Source: Crossaster papposus
Taxonomy: Eukaryota; Echinodermata; Asteroidea; Velatida; Solasteridae
DNA length: 64,000 nt
NCBI GenBank assembly: GCA_037893245.1
Contig: JBAIAA010000259.1
Span: forward strand, 1,425,001 to 1,489,000
Direction of reading: 5' to 3'
Shown: positions 13,333 through 24,277 of the stretch, piece after piece
How positions within the stretch are numbered: the stretch's first letter is position 1
Layout of the letters: the number at the start of each line of letters is the position of its first letter
Notes under the pieces: generated by a model
What the model saw: the letters and a program-made list of their open reading frames with translations, nothing else
Database searches by the model: none
What the model was told of the DNA's origin: nothing
Translations under genes and position numbers: made by a program

Positions 13333-16300
13333 TTTGTTTTCGTTAAAGTTTTTTTTTTTTTTCTTTTTTTTTTTTTTCTTTTTTTCCACTTTCAGACTTT
13401 TTCCCATAGAATTTGTACACGTTTTTTCAGCCAATACACTTTGACACTTTGGTAAATCCGATCGACTTGAGACTTGGCATACACTTAGACAACCACCCAA
13501 GGACGGTCCTAGAAGAAATTCGTCGCGATTACGTCATTCAAGGTCACGTGACTTCGCGTTAAAGGTAAAATTTTTCCCATAGGTTTTGTACACGTTTTTC
13601 CTCAGACTAATGAATTGGACACTTTGGTAAATCCGACCGACTTGAAACTTGCCATATACTCAGAACACCACCACCAGATGTTTCTGAAAGAAATTCAGCA
13701 CGATTGCGTCATTCAAGGTCACGTGACGTCAAGTTAAAGGTTTAATTTGTCCCCCATAGGTTTTGTACACGTTTTTCTTTAGACTATTGACTTTGACACT
13801 TAGTAAATCCGATCGACTTGAGACTTGGCACACACATAGACCACTATCCACAGACGGTGGTAGGAGAAATTTGGCACGATTACGTCATTCAAGGTCACGG
13901 GGCGTCACGTTAAAGGTTCAATTTTCCCCCATAGGTTTTGTACACGTTTTTCTTTAGACTATTGACTTTGACACTAGTAAATCTGATAGACTTGAGACTT
14001 GGCACACACAAAAGACCACCACATACACATTGAAAGTAACTTTGGACACTCGAAACAGCTCTGTGTTTGTCCACAAACACATGTCTAGTTTTTTTTTTTT
14101 TCCTTTTTCCACTTTTCTCCGTACTTTGTACACGTTTTTCTTCAGACAATACACTTTGACACTTTGGTAAATCCGATCGACTTTGGACTTCACACACATT
14201 TAGTCCACCACCCACAGATGGTCCTAGACAAAATTCGTCACGATTACGTCATTCATGGTCACGTGACGTCACGTTAAATGTTCAATTTTTTCCCCATAGG
14301 TTTTGTACATGTTTTTTTTCAGACTATTGACTTTGACATTTTGGTAAATCCGATCGACTTGAGACTTAGCCTATACTTAGAACACCACCTCCAGATAATC
14401 CTGAACAACATTTGGCACGATTGCGTCATTTAAGGTCAGGTGACGTCACGTTAAAGATTCATATTTCTCCTCATAGGTTTTGTACACGTTTTTCCTTAGA
14501 CTATTGACTTTGACACTTTAGTAAATCCGATCGACTTGAGACTTGGCACACACTTAGACCACCATCCACAGACGGTCCTGGAAGAAATTCGGCACGATTA
14601 CGTCATTTAAGGTCACGGGGGGTCACATTAAAGGTTCAATTTTCCCCTATAGGTTTTGTACACGTTTTTCTTTAGACTATTGACTTTGACACTTTAGTAA
14701 ATCTGATCGACTTGAGACTTGGCACACACAAAAGACCACCACACACATGTTGAAAGTAATTTCAGACACTCGAAACAGCTCTGTGTTTGTCCACAAACAC
14801 ATGTCTAGTGTTTTTTTGCCTTTTGTTCTCCATAGGATTTGTACACGTTTGTTCAGACAATACACTTTGACACTTTGGTAAATCCGATTGACTTGAGACT
14901 TGGCATACACTTAGACAACCACCCAAGGACGGTCCTAGAAGAAATTTGTCGCGATTACGTCATTCAAGGTCACGGGACTTCGCGTTAAAGTTGAAATTTT
15001 CCCTATAGGTTTTGTACACGTTTTTCTTCAGACTATTGAATTTGACACTTTGGTAAATCCGACTGACTTGAAACTTGCCATACACTCAGAACACCACCAC
15101 CAGATGTTCCTGAAAGAAATTCAGCACGATTGCGTCATTCAAGGTCACGTGACGTCAAGTTAAAGGTTTAATTCGTCCCCCATAGGTTTTGTACACGTTT
15201 TCTTTAGACTATTGACTTTGACACTAAGTAAATCCGATCGACTTGAGACTTGGCACACACATAGACCACCATCCACAGACGGTCGTAGGAGAAATTTGGC
15301 ACGATTACGTCATTCAAGGTCACGGGGCGTCACGTTAAAGTTTCACTTTTTTCCCCTTAGGTTTTGTACACGTTTTTCTTTAGACTTGACACTTTGGTTA
15401 ATCCGACCGACTTGAAACTTGGCATACACTTAGAACATCACCCACAGACGGTCCTGGAAGAAATTCGGCACGATTGCGTCATTCAAGGTCACGTGACGTC
15501 ACGTTAAAGTTTCAATTTTTTCCCCCATAGGTTTTGTACACGTTTTTCTTTACTCTATGACTTAGACACTTTCGTAAATTTGATCGACTTGAGACTTGGC
15601 ACACACTTAGACCACCATTTACAGACGGTCCTAGAAGAAATTCGTCACGATTACTTTATTCAAGGTCACGTGACTTCACGTTAAAGGTGAAATTTCACCC
15701 ATAGGTTTTGTACACGTTTTTCTTCAGACTATTGACTTCGACACTTTCGTAAATTTGATCAACTTGAGACTTAGCACACATCTCGACCACCATCCCCAGG
15801 AGGGCCAAGGGAAATATTTTCATGATGACGTCATCGTGGGGCATGTGACGTCACATTAAAGGTTCAGTTTTTAGGACCTTCTATCTCTGTAAGTACAGGC
15901 CCGATTGGGGTCAAACTTGGTATGCAAGTATTGCAGGATGTGTTACAGACTAAAATGAAGATAACATCATGATGACATCATCGGGTGTCATGTGACGTCA
16001 CATTAAAAGTGTAGTTTTCCCCATGGGATTTGTACACGTTTTTTCAACCAATATATCTTTCGCACTTGGGTAAATCCGATCGACTTCAGACTTGGCACAC
16101 ACTTAGACCACCACACACATATATTGAAAGTAATGTTAGACACTCGAAACAGCTCTGTGTTTGTCCGCAAACACGTGTCTAGTTTTTTGTTTTTGTTGCC
16201 TTTTGTTCTCCATAGGATTTGTACACGTTTGTTCAGACAATACACTTTGACACTTTGGTAAATCCGATGGACTTGAGACTTGGCATACACTTAGACAACC

Positions 16301-17280
16301 ACCCAAGGACGGTCCTAGAAGAAATTCATCGCGACTACGTCATTCAAGGTCACGTGACTTCGCGTTAAAGGTGAAATTTTCCCCATAGGTTTTGTACACG
16401 TTTTTCTTCAGATTATTGAATTTGACACTTTGGTAAATCCGACTGACTTGAAACTTGCCATACACTCAGAACACCACCACCAGATGTTCCTGAGAGAAAT
16501 TCAGCACGATTGCGTCATTCAAGGTCACGTGACGTCAAGTTAAAGGTTTATTTCGTCCCCCATAGGTTTTGTACACGTTTTCTTTAGACTATTGACTTTG
16601 ACACTAAGTAAATCCGATCGACTTGAGACTTGGCACACACATAGACCACCATCCACAGACGGTCGTAGGAGAAATTTGGCACGATTACGTCATTCAAGGT
16701 CACGGGGTGTCACGTTAAAGGTTCACTTTTTTCCCCATAGGTTTTGTACACGTTTTTGCTATTGACTTCGACACTTTAGTAAATCTGATTGACTTGAGAC
16801 TTGGCACACACAAAAGACCACCACACACATATTGAAAGTAATTTTAGACACTCGAAACAGCTCTGTGTTTGTCCACAAACACAGTCTAGTTTTTTTTGTT
16901 TTTTTTTTTCTCCTTTTTCAGACTTTTCTCCATAGGATTTGTACACGTTTGTTCAGACAGGTCACTTAGGTACTTTAGTAAATCCGATCGACTTGAGACT
17001 TGGCATACATTTAGACAACCACCCAAGGACGGTCCTAGAAGAAATTCGTTGCCATTACGTCACTCAAGGTCACGTGACTTTGCGTTAAAGGTGAAATTTT
17101 TCCCATAGGTTTTGTACACGTTTTTCTTCAGTCTATTGAATTTGACACTTTGGTAAATCCGACCGACTTGAAAATTGGCATACACATAGAACACCACCCC
17201 CAGATGTTTCTGAAAAAGAAATTCGGCACGATTGCGTCATTTAAGGTCACGTGACGTTACATTAAAGGTTCACATTTTTC

Positions 17281-18674
17281 TCCCATTGGTTTTGTACACG
17301 TTTTTGTTAAGACTGTTGACTTTGACACTTTAGTAAATCCGATCGACCTGAGACTTGGCACACACTTAGACCACCATCCACAGACGGCTCTAAAAGAAAT
17401 TTGGCACGATTACGTCATTCAAGGTCACGGGGCGTCACGTTAAAGTTTCATTTTTGTACACGTTTTTCTTAAGACTATTGACTTTGACACTTTAGTAAAT
17501 CTGATCGACTTGAGACTTGGCACACACAAAAGACCACCACACACATATTGAAAGACACTCGAAACAGCTCTGTGTTTGTCCACAAACACATGTCTAGTTT
17601 TTTTTTCGTTTTTTTTCAGCATTTTCTCCATAGGATTTGCACACGTTTGTTCAGACAATACACTTTGACACTTTGGTAAATCCGATGGACTTGAGACTTG
17701 GCATACACTTAGACAACCACCCAAGGACGGTCCTAGAAGAAATTCGTCGCGATTACGTCATTCAAGGTCACGTGACTTCGCGTTAAATGTGAAATTTCCC
17801 CCATAGGTTTTGTACACGTTTTTTCTTCAGACTATTGAATGTGACACTTTGGTAAATCCGACCGACTTGAAACTTGCCATACAATCAGAACAGCACCACC
17901 AGATATTTCTGAAAGAACTTTGGCACGATTGCGTCATTCAAGGTCACGTGACGTCACATTAAAGGTGCACATTTTTCTCCCATTAGTTTTGTACACGTTT
18001 TTGTTAAGACTGTTGACTTTGACACTTTAGTAAATCCGATCGACCTGAGACTTGGCACACACTTAGACCACCATCCACAGACGGCTCTAAAAGAAATTTG
18101 GCACGATTACGTCATTCAAGGTCACGGGGCGTCACGTTAAAATTTCATTTTTGTACACGTTTTTCTTAAGACTATTGACTTTGACACTTTAGTAAATCTG
18201 ATCGACTTGAGACTTGGCACACACAAAAGACCACCACACACATATTGAAAGACACTCGAAACAGCTCTGTGTTTGTCCACAAACACATGTCTAGTGTTTT
18301 TTTCGTTTTTTTTCAGCATTTTCTCCATAGGATTTGCACACGTTTGTTCAGACAATACACTTTGACACTTTGGTAAATCCGATGGACTTGAGACTTGGCA
18401 TACACTTAGACAACCACCCAAGGACGGTCCTAGAAGAAATTCGTCGCGATTACGTCATTCAAGGTCACGTGACTTCGCGTTAAATGTGAAATTTCCCCCA
18501 TAGGTTTTGTACACGTTTTTTCTTCAGACTATTGAATGTGACACTTTGGTAAATCCGACCGACTTGAAACTTGCCATACAATCAGAACAGCACCACCAGA
18601 TATTTCTGAAAGAACTTTGGCACGATTGCGTCATTCAAGGTCACGTGACGTCACATTAAAGGTTCACATTTTTC
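17281..18674 (+). repeat. Two tandem copies of a 697-bp higher-order unit
   Basis: Copies at about 17,281-17,977 and 17,978-18,674 differ only at scattered positions (for example CATTGG versus CATTAG near the start). Each contains one hairpin module (17,571 and 18,268). Confidence 0.85.
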
Positions 18675-19320
18675 TCCCATTGGTTTTGTACACGTTTTTC
18701 TTTAGACTATTGACTTTAACACTTTAGTACATCCGATCGACTTGAGACTTGGCACACACTTAAACCACCATCCACAGACGGCCCTAGAAGAAATTCGGCA
18801 CGATTACGTCATTCAAGGTCACGGGGCGTCACGTTAAAGTTTCAATTGTTTCCCATAGGTTTTGTACACGTTTTTCTTTAGACTATTGCCTTTGACACTT
18901 TAGTAAATCTGATCGACTTGAGACTTGGCACACACAAAAGACCACAAACACATATTGAAAGTAATTTTAGACACTCGAAACAGCTCTGTGTTTGTCCACA
19001 AACACATGTCTAGTTTTTTTTCTTCCTCTGTTTCAGACTCTTCTCCATAGGGTTTGTACACGTGTTTCTTCTGCCAATACACTTTGACACTTTAATAAAT
19101 CCGATCTATTTGAAACTTGGCATACACTTAGACTACCACCCACAGATGGTCCTAGAAGAAATTCGTAACGATTACGTCATTCATGGTCACGTGACGTCAC
19201 GTTAAAGGTGCAATTTTTCCCCATAGGTTTTGTACACGTTTTCCTTCAGACTATTGACTTTGACACTTCGGTACATCCGATTGACTTTAGACTTAATACA
19301 CAACTCAACCACTATCCTCA

Positions 19321-19972
19321 GGAGGGCCAAGAGAAAAATCGTCATGACGACGTCATCGGGGGTCATGTGACGTCACATTAATGGTGCAGTTGTTAAGACC
19401 CTCTATCTCTGGAAGTACAAGTCCGATTGGGGTCAAACTTGGTATTCATGTATTCAAGGATTACTTATAGACGAAAATTAAAATGACATGATGACGTCAT
19501 TGGGTGTCATGTGACGTCAAATTAAAGGTCAAATTCTTCCCATACGATTTGTACACGGTTTTTTTTCAACCAATATATCTTTGGCACTTTGGTTTATTCG
19601 ATCGACTTTAGACTTGGAACACACTTAGACCACCCCAATATTGAAAGGAGGGTGAAGAGGAAAATCGTCATGATGACATCATCGGGGGTCATGTGACGTC
19701 ACATTAAAGGTCCAGTTTTTAAGACCCTCTATCTCTGGAAGTACAGGTCCGATTGGGGTCAAACTTGGTATTCATGTATTCCAGGATGACTTATAGACGA
19801 AAATTAAAATGACATGATGACGTCATCGGGTGTCATGTGACGTCACATTAAAGGTCAAATTCTTCCCATACGATTTGTACACGTTTTTTTTCAACCAATA
19901 TATCTTTGGCACTTCGGTTTATTCGATCGACTTTAGACTTGGAACACACTTAGACCACCCCAATATTGAAAG
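19321..19972 (+). repeat. Two tandem copies of a 326-bp unit
   Basis: The segment starting GGAGGGCCAAGAG at 19,321 recurs at 19,647 with offset 326. Both contain AAGACCCTCTATCTCTGG and a unique variant ACTTATAGACGAAAATTAAA. Only the second continues into a hairpin module (19,998). Confidence 0.8.
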
Positions 19973-21350
19973 TCATTTTAGACATGCGAAACAGCTCTGT
20001 GTTTGTCCACAAACACATTTCTAGTTTTGTTTTGTTTTTTCTCCTTTTTCAGACTTTTCTCCATAGGATTTGCACACGTTTATTCAGACAATACACTTTG
20101 ACACTTTGGTAAATCCGATCAACTTGAGACTTGGCATACATTTAGACAACCACCCAAGGACGGTCCTAAAAGAAATTCGTCACGATTACGTCATTCAAGG
20201 TCACGTGACGTGACAGGTGCAATTTTTTTCCCCATAGGGTTTGTACACGTTTTTCTTTAGACTATGCTTTGACACTTTCGTATATTTGATCGACTTCAGA
20301 CTTAGCACATACCTCGACCACCATCCCCAGAAGGGCCAAGGAAAAAATCTTAATAATGACGTCATCGTGGGTCATGTGACGTCACATTAAAGGTTCAGTT
20401 TTAAGGACCCTCTATCACTAGAAGTACATGCCCGATTGGGGTCAAACTTGGTATGCAAGTATTCCAGGATGTGTTACAGACGAAAATTAAGATGACATCA
20501 TGATGACATCATCGGGTATCACGTGACGTCACATTAAAGGTTCAATTTTCCCCATAGGATTTGTACACGTTTTTTTCAACTAATATATCTTTGGCACTTG
20601 TGTAAATCCAATCGACTTCAGACTTGGCACACATATAGACCCCTACACACACATATTGACAGTAACGTTACACAATCGAAACAGCTCTGTGTTTGTTCAC
20701 AAACCAAACACATGTCTAGTTTTTCTTTTTCTCCTTCAGACTTTTCCCCATAGGGTTTGTACACGTTTTTTGTTCGGACAATACACTTTGACACTTTCGT
20801 AAATCCGATCGTCTTCAGACTTGGCTTACTCTTAGACCACCAGCCACAGATGATCCTAGAAGAAATTTGTCGCGATTACGTCATTCGTGGTCAGGTGACG
20901 TCACGTTAAAGGTTTAATTTTTCCCCATAGGATTTGTACACGTTTTTCTTAAAAATATTGAATTTGACACTTCTGTAAATTCGATCGACTTGAGACTTAG
21001 CACAGACCTCGACCACCATCCTTAGGAGGGCCAAGAAAAAAATAATCGAGATGACGTCACATTAAAGGTGTAGTTTTTAAGACCCTCTAACTCTGAAAGT
21101 ACAAGTCCGGTTGGGGTCAAACTTGGTATGCAAGTATTTCAGGATGTGTTACAGACTAAAATTAAGATGACATCATCAGGTGTCATGTGACGTCACATTA
21201 AAGGTGTAGTTTTCCCCCATAGGATTTGTACACGATTTTTCAACCAATATATCTTTGGAACTTGGGTAAATCCGATCGACTTTAGACTTGGCACACACTT
21301 AGACCACCACACACATAATTGAAAGTAATGTTAGACACTCGAAACAGCTC

Positions 21351-21377
21351 TGTGTTTGTCCACAAACACATGTCTAG
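21351..21377 (+). mobile_element. Last Helitron-like 3' end; right border of array
   Basis: The final hairpin (21,351-21,370) is followed by TGT, CTAG (21,374-21,377) and a T. Immediately after it the sequence changes to AT-rich DNA with no array sub-repeats. The coincidence of CTAG with the array edge supports CTAG as a genuine element terminus rather than an internal motif. Confidence 0.6.
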
Positions 21378-21574
21378 TTCTTTTTTTGAAAAAATATTAT
21401 AAATTTGACCATTTTGGCCCCAAAAAAAATAAAATAAAAAATCGACCCACATAAATTTTAATTTCTAATCGTGGGTGAACCAAGTTTTAATTTTAAATTG
21501 GAAGATACATGTGTGTAGGGTGTGACATGTTTACTGCATGACTCAAATTAAGATGTGTCAGGCGGCCATTTTGG

Positions 21575-21607
<33 letters not shown>

Positions 21608-22550
21608 CTTGACCAGTTGACAGGTGACAACTACTGCCTGCGTGCTAATTGGTCTTCGTTGATACAAAGCGGGCGTATTACGGTTGCCGACTTCTGAACC
21701 TTGCGCTCTCGTCTGTGGAGATCACCGGGCCGCTGGCCCATTGAAAAGGGATATGATTAGTCCGGGCGCGTTGAGCCAGTATCGAGATCATAATTAAAAC
21801 TTCTATTTAGATAAACATTTCCATAAAGTCGAGTTGTCTCAACGGTCGTTTTCACAACGTATTGTGCGAATGTCGCTACAGTTGCCCAACTATATGGCCA
21901 GTCCACATACATGAAGAACACAAATGCGAACAATTAACACAAATGTTGCACGAATCTCGGGGGACATTTCGCGACACATTTCTCGAATAATGAACGTCGT
22001 GCGACATTCATGCGACATTCGTACATATGTCGCGCAACCCGATGGTTCTTTGGCGAAATCACATGTTCTCAAGAAGTACGCTAACAGTTCGTGAATAGCT
22101 GGAGAAATGATCGGACGAACTTCGCTGCTTTCGCGAGACATTTTCCAAATTGTCGGAATCTGTTTGGGGTTTCACAAAGATTTTGGGAACATCACGCACG
22201 TCGTGAATAGGTCGAAGCTTTTTAGACATTTTCGAGGGTTAATCACGAGAAAAATCACGACCTGTGAAAACCGTGAAAACCTACCCTTAGTGAGCTTATT
22301 TTTTTCAGTGATACACGTACTGGAAATAAAAAAAAACTGATGCCGAACAGTCTATAACGAGCAAACAATTGCTTGATACCTAATGAACATTTATTGTAAG
22401 TGTAACTGTGACAGAAATGCAAACCACACAAATGTTTAAAAGTTTAGAAGATTTGGTTGTTAAAATAAATACTGATGTAATGAAACCGAGAATGCACGAT
22501 GGTTTAAAAACAGGAATTTGTTTTCAACTGGTTCGTTTCCATACATTTAA
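21378..22550. other. Unique flank without recognisable gene
   Basis: The stretch begins AT-rich. A pure A29 tract lies at 21,575-21,603. Between about 21,950 and 22,050 the motif GCGACATT or its complement recurs irregularly. No open frame resembles a known protein and no splice-linked coding segment is evident. Confidence 0.6.
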
Positions 22551-22923
22551 AGGGATCGTATACGTTTGGTAATTACTCCAAAAATTAATGGCAATAAAAA
22601 CTTACTTGGTAAGAAGTACAGCAGCTTTGGAAAGTATAATGCATTTTTAGAAACTGTTTACTTCGAAGTACTGCGGTTATGGAAAAAGATATCACTTTTT
22701 ATACCCAACAATTTGAATCTGAGAAGTGTTACTGCGTTTCTCCGATTGTGTATTCGAATGTAGACTATTCTTCCTGCGTGGACATAACCGCTTCAGATTT
22801 TCGACTATATCTCAAAATCGCTACCACCTTTTAAAATGACATTTTTACAGGTTAGTTTTATGGTTTATAACTATAGGATTGAAACAAACAGTGATTTCTA
22901 ATTACCAAACGTATACGATCTAT
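22551..22923. mobile_element. TTAA-flanked MITE, family 1 (373 bp)
   Basis: It starts AGGGATCGTATACGTTTGG directly after TTAA (22,547-22,550) and ends with the inverted CCAAACGTATACGATC followed by TTAA (22,924-22,927). There is no coding capacity. The TTAA target and A-GGG ends suggest a piggyBac- or Kolobok-type family (inference). A second copy of the same ends is at 35,889-37,402. Confidence 0.85.
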
Positions 22924-23217
22924 TTAACTTTGTGTTTGAGAATCAGCATATAATTACTTACAAGAAATACAACTGTTCGGTTTATTGCTATACACAAATT
23001 ATTTGATTCTGTTTTTTATTCTTTTCTTGGGGCATACTTCTGTGGTCAAAATCAGCACAAACTGTGATCTATTTAACTTTGTGTTTGAGAATCAGCATAT
23101 AATTACTTACAAGAAATACAACTGTTCGGTTTATTGCTATACACAAACTTATTTGATTCTGTTTTTTATTCTTTTCTTGGGGCATATACTTCTGTGGTCA
23201 AAATCAGCACAAACTGT
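22917..23217 (+). repeat. 149-bp tandem duplication
   Basis: GATCTATTTAACTTTGTG starts at 22,917 and again at 23,066, and the following about 145 bases are nearly identical. The left copy starts within the last bases of the MITE, so the duplication happened after that insertion and took the MITE edge with it. Confidence 0.85.
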
Positions 23218-23938
23218 TGGTACATGTATTATTGTATTAAAATTGCATGTGTACAACACTCGGAACTGTATGTCACTGCCACTGACCAACTTGAAAAATC
23301 TTTGGGTATTCAAAATTTAGCTGTAGTTACATAGAAGTTTTTGTGCTGTAGTTATTTAGCTACAATCTTACGGCCGGTTTCACAAATTTGATGTCATGAA
23401 GCATTTGCTGCCAAATTCACCGGAATTGATATGTTCAACTTTTGCAAATCTGCATTTCAAAAACTTGCCCTGACATCAAAAAAGCATATATATTAAGAAT
23501 GCTAAAACTAAAAAAGAATGGATATTTTAATGTTCGTGGTGCTAAAAGTTTTAACAAAAGGTTGAAAAAGATTAGGCTTGACAGTAAGCTTGTATTAGGC
23601 TTGCAAATACTTGTTTGTTCACGTCAAAATATGAAGATTTTAGAAAATACAGTAAAGTCTATGGGGGCAAGGGCAACCTAATCTGCAATGTGCAATTTAT
23701 ACACGAATTTTTTAATTTCTGCATTTGTTACTCCCCTCAGAGTCAAGAATAAATCTGTGATTTTGAAAAAAGAAGGGTTGATAGTCTAGATCCAAAAGGA
23801 AAACTCAAACATCTGGATGTGCACACCAAACTGGCTTACACTTACAGGTTATTTGTGCTGGCTGTTTAGGAAATGTACCAGACATGTCAGTGGCAGGTAA
23901 CATCAGTCCGGACCTACATTGTAGGATAAAGCCCATAG
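23218..23938. other. Downstream flank of UQCRFS1
   Basis: This lies 3' of the UQCRFS1 stop codon on the minus strand and probably contains its 3' UTR. No poly-A signal could be assigned with confidence. Nothing else is recognised. Confidence 0.5.
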
Positions 23939-24277
23939 TTATCCAACTACAAGCTCGTCCCCGTTAAAAACATACTCTGGGACCTCCAAATTCTCTGGTG
24001 CGGGACCCTTTCTGATTCGGCCCGAAGCATCGTAATGGGAGCCGTGGCAGGGGCAGTAGTACCCACCGTAATCCCCGGCGTTGGCGATGGGAACGCACCC
24101 CAGGTGTGTGCAGACTCCGATGAGAATTAGCCACTCAGGATCCTTGACACGCTCGCTGTCGTGCTGAGGGTGGCGTAGAGAGGAGACCTCGACAGACGTG
24201 ACGTCGTCGATCTCGGCCTGGGTCCGATGCCGAACAAAAAGGGGTTTGCCGCGCCACTTGAAGGTCATGTTCTTTCC
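23939..24277 (-). CDS. UQCRFS1: UQCRFS1 exon 3: Rieske [2Fe-2S] domain
   Basis: Encodes residues 169-280 of the cytochrome b-c1 complex Rieske subunit, which carries electrons from ubiquinol to cytochrome c1 in the inner mitochondrial membrane. Both cluster-binding boxes are intact: CTHLGC (C224, H226; C229 for the disulfide) and CPCHGSH (C243, H246; C245 for the disulfide). The conserved [18 protein letters not shown] block opens the exon and the protein ends ELVVG-stop (TAA at 23,939-23,941). The acceptor is TCATCAG before GGAAAG at 24,277, phase 0, matching the exon 2 donor. Spliced length 280 aa compares with 274 in human. No frameshift or lost ligand is seen, so the gene looks functional. 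Confidence 0.96.
   Translation of the reverse strand, partial: GKNMTFKWRGKPLFVRHRTQAEIDDVTSVEVSSLRHPQHDSERVKDPEWLILIGVCTHLGCVPIANAGDYGGYYCPCHGSHYDASGRIRKGPAPENLEVPEYVFNGDELVVG

Larger units (their letters stand above)
1..21377 (+). repeat. Satellite-like tandem array, Helitron-type punctuated
   Basis: The whole interval is built from divergent direct copies of related 150-190 bp sub-repeats. One type reads CCGATCGACTTGAGACTTGG, then CACGATTACGTCATTCAAGG, then GTTTTGTACACGTTTTTCTT. A second type carries CCCTCTATCTCTGGAAGTAC and GATGACATCATCGGGTGTCA. Every copy has the same orientation. Groups of two to six sub-repeats end in a hairpin-CTAG-T-run module (listed separately), giving larger units of about 0.5-1.4 kb. 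The left edge lies outside the window; the right edge is sharp at 21,377. No protein gene is visible: the open frames are lysine/phenylalanine-rich readings of T-runs. Non-autonomous Helitrons and related elements are known to carry central tandem repeats and to seed satellites, so a Helitron-derived satellite is the best reading, by inference. Confidence 0.9.
1120..21377 (+). mobile_element. 24 recurrent Helitron-like 3' end modules
   Basis: The module is CGAAACAGCTC, then the hairpin TGTGTTTGTCCACAAACACA (9-bp stem, CC loop), then TGT, CTAG and a T-run. Hairpin starts: 1120, 2458, 3322, 4361, 5371, 6095, 6819, 8028, 9199, 10560, 11346, 11881, 12590, 13268, 14062, 14782, 16156, 16864, 17571, 18268, 18987, 19998, 20689 (with an insertion) and 21351. 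The CTAG is kept in 23 of 24; the copy at 2458 reads CTAT. Helitron 3' ends have a short hairpin a few bases before CTRR (CTAG fits) and a T as the next host base. The hairpin is nearly invariant while the sub-repeats upstream vary. No Rep/helicase gene and no clear 5' TC end were found, so the copies would be non-autonomous. Confidence 0.55.

Noticed and set aside
979..19082. Many 60-160 codon open frames within the array
   Set aside because: They are lysine- or phenylalanine-rich readings through T-runs plus recurring peptide strings from the sub-repeats; no start, splice or domain evidence.
1..21377. CRISPR-like array of repeats and spacers
   Set aside because: Repeats are 150-190 bp and diverged, there are no unique spacers, and the genome is eukaryotic.
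1120..21377. Hairpin plus T-run as a bacterial rho-independent terminator
   Set aside because: Eukaryotic context, no upstream genes, and CTAG lies between hairpin and T-run in nearly all copies.
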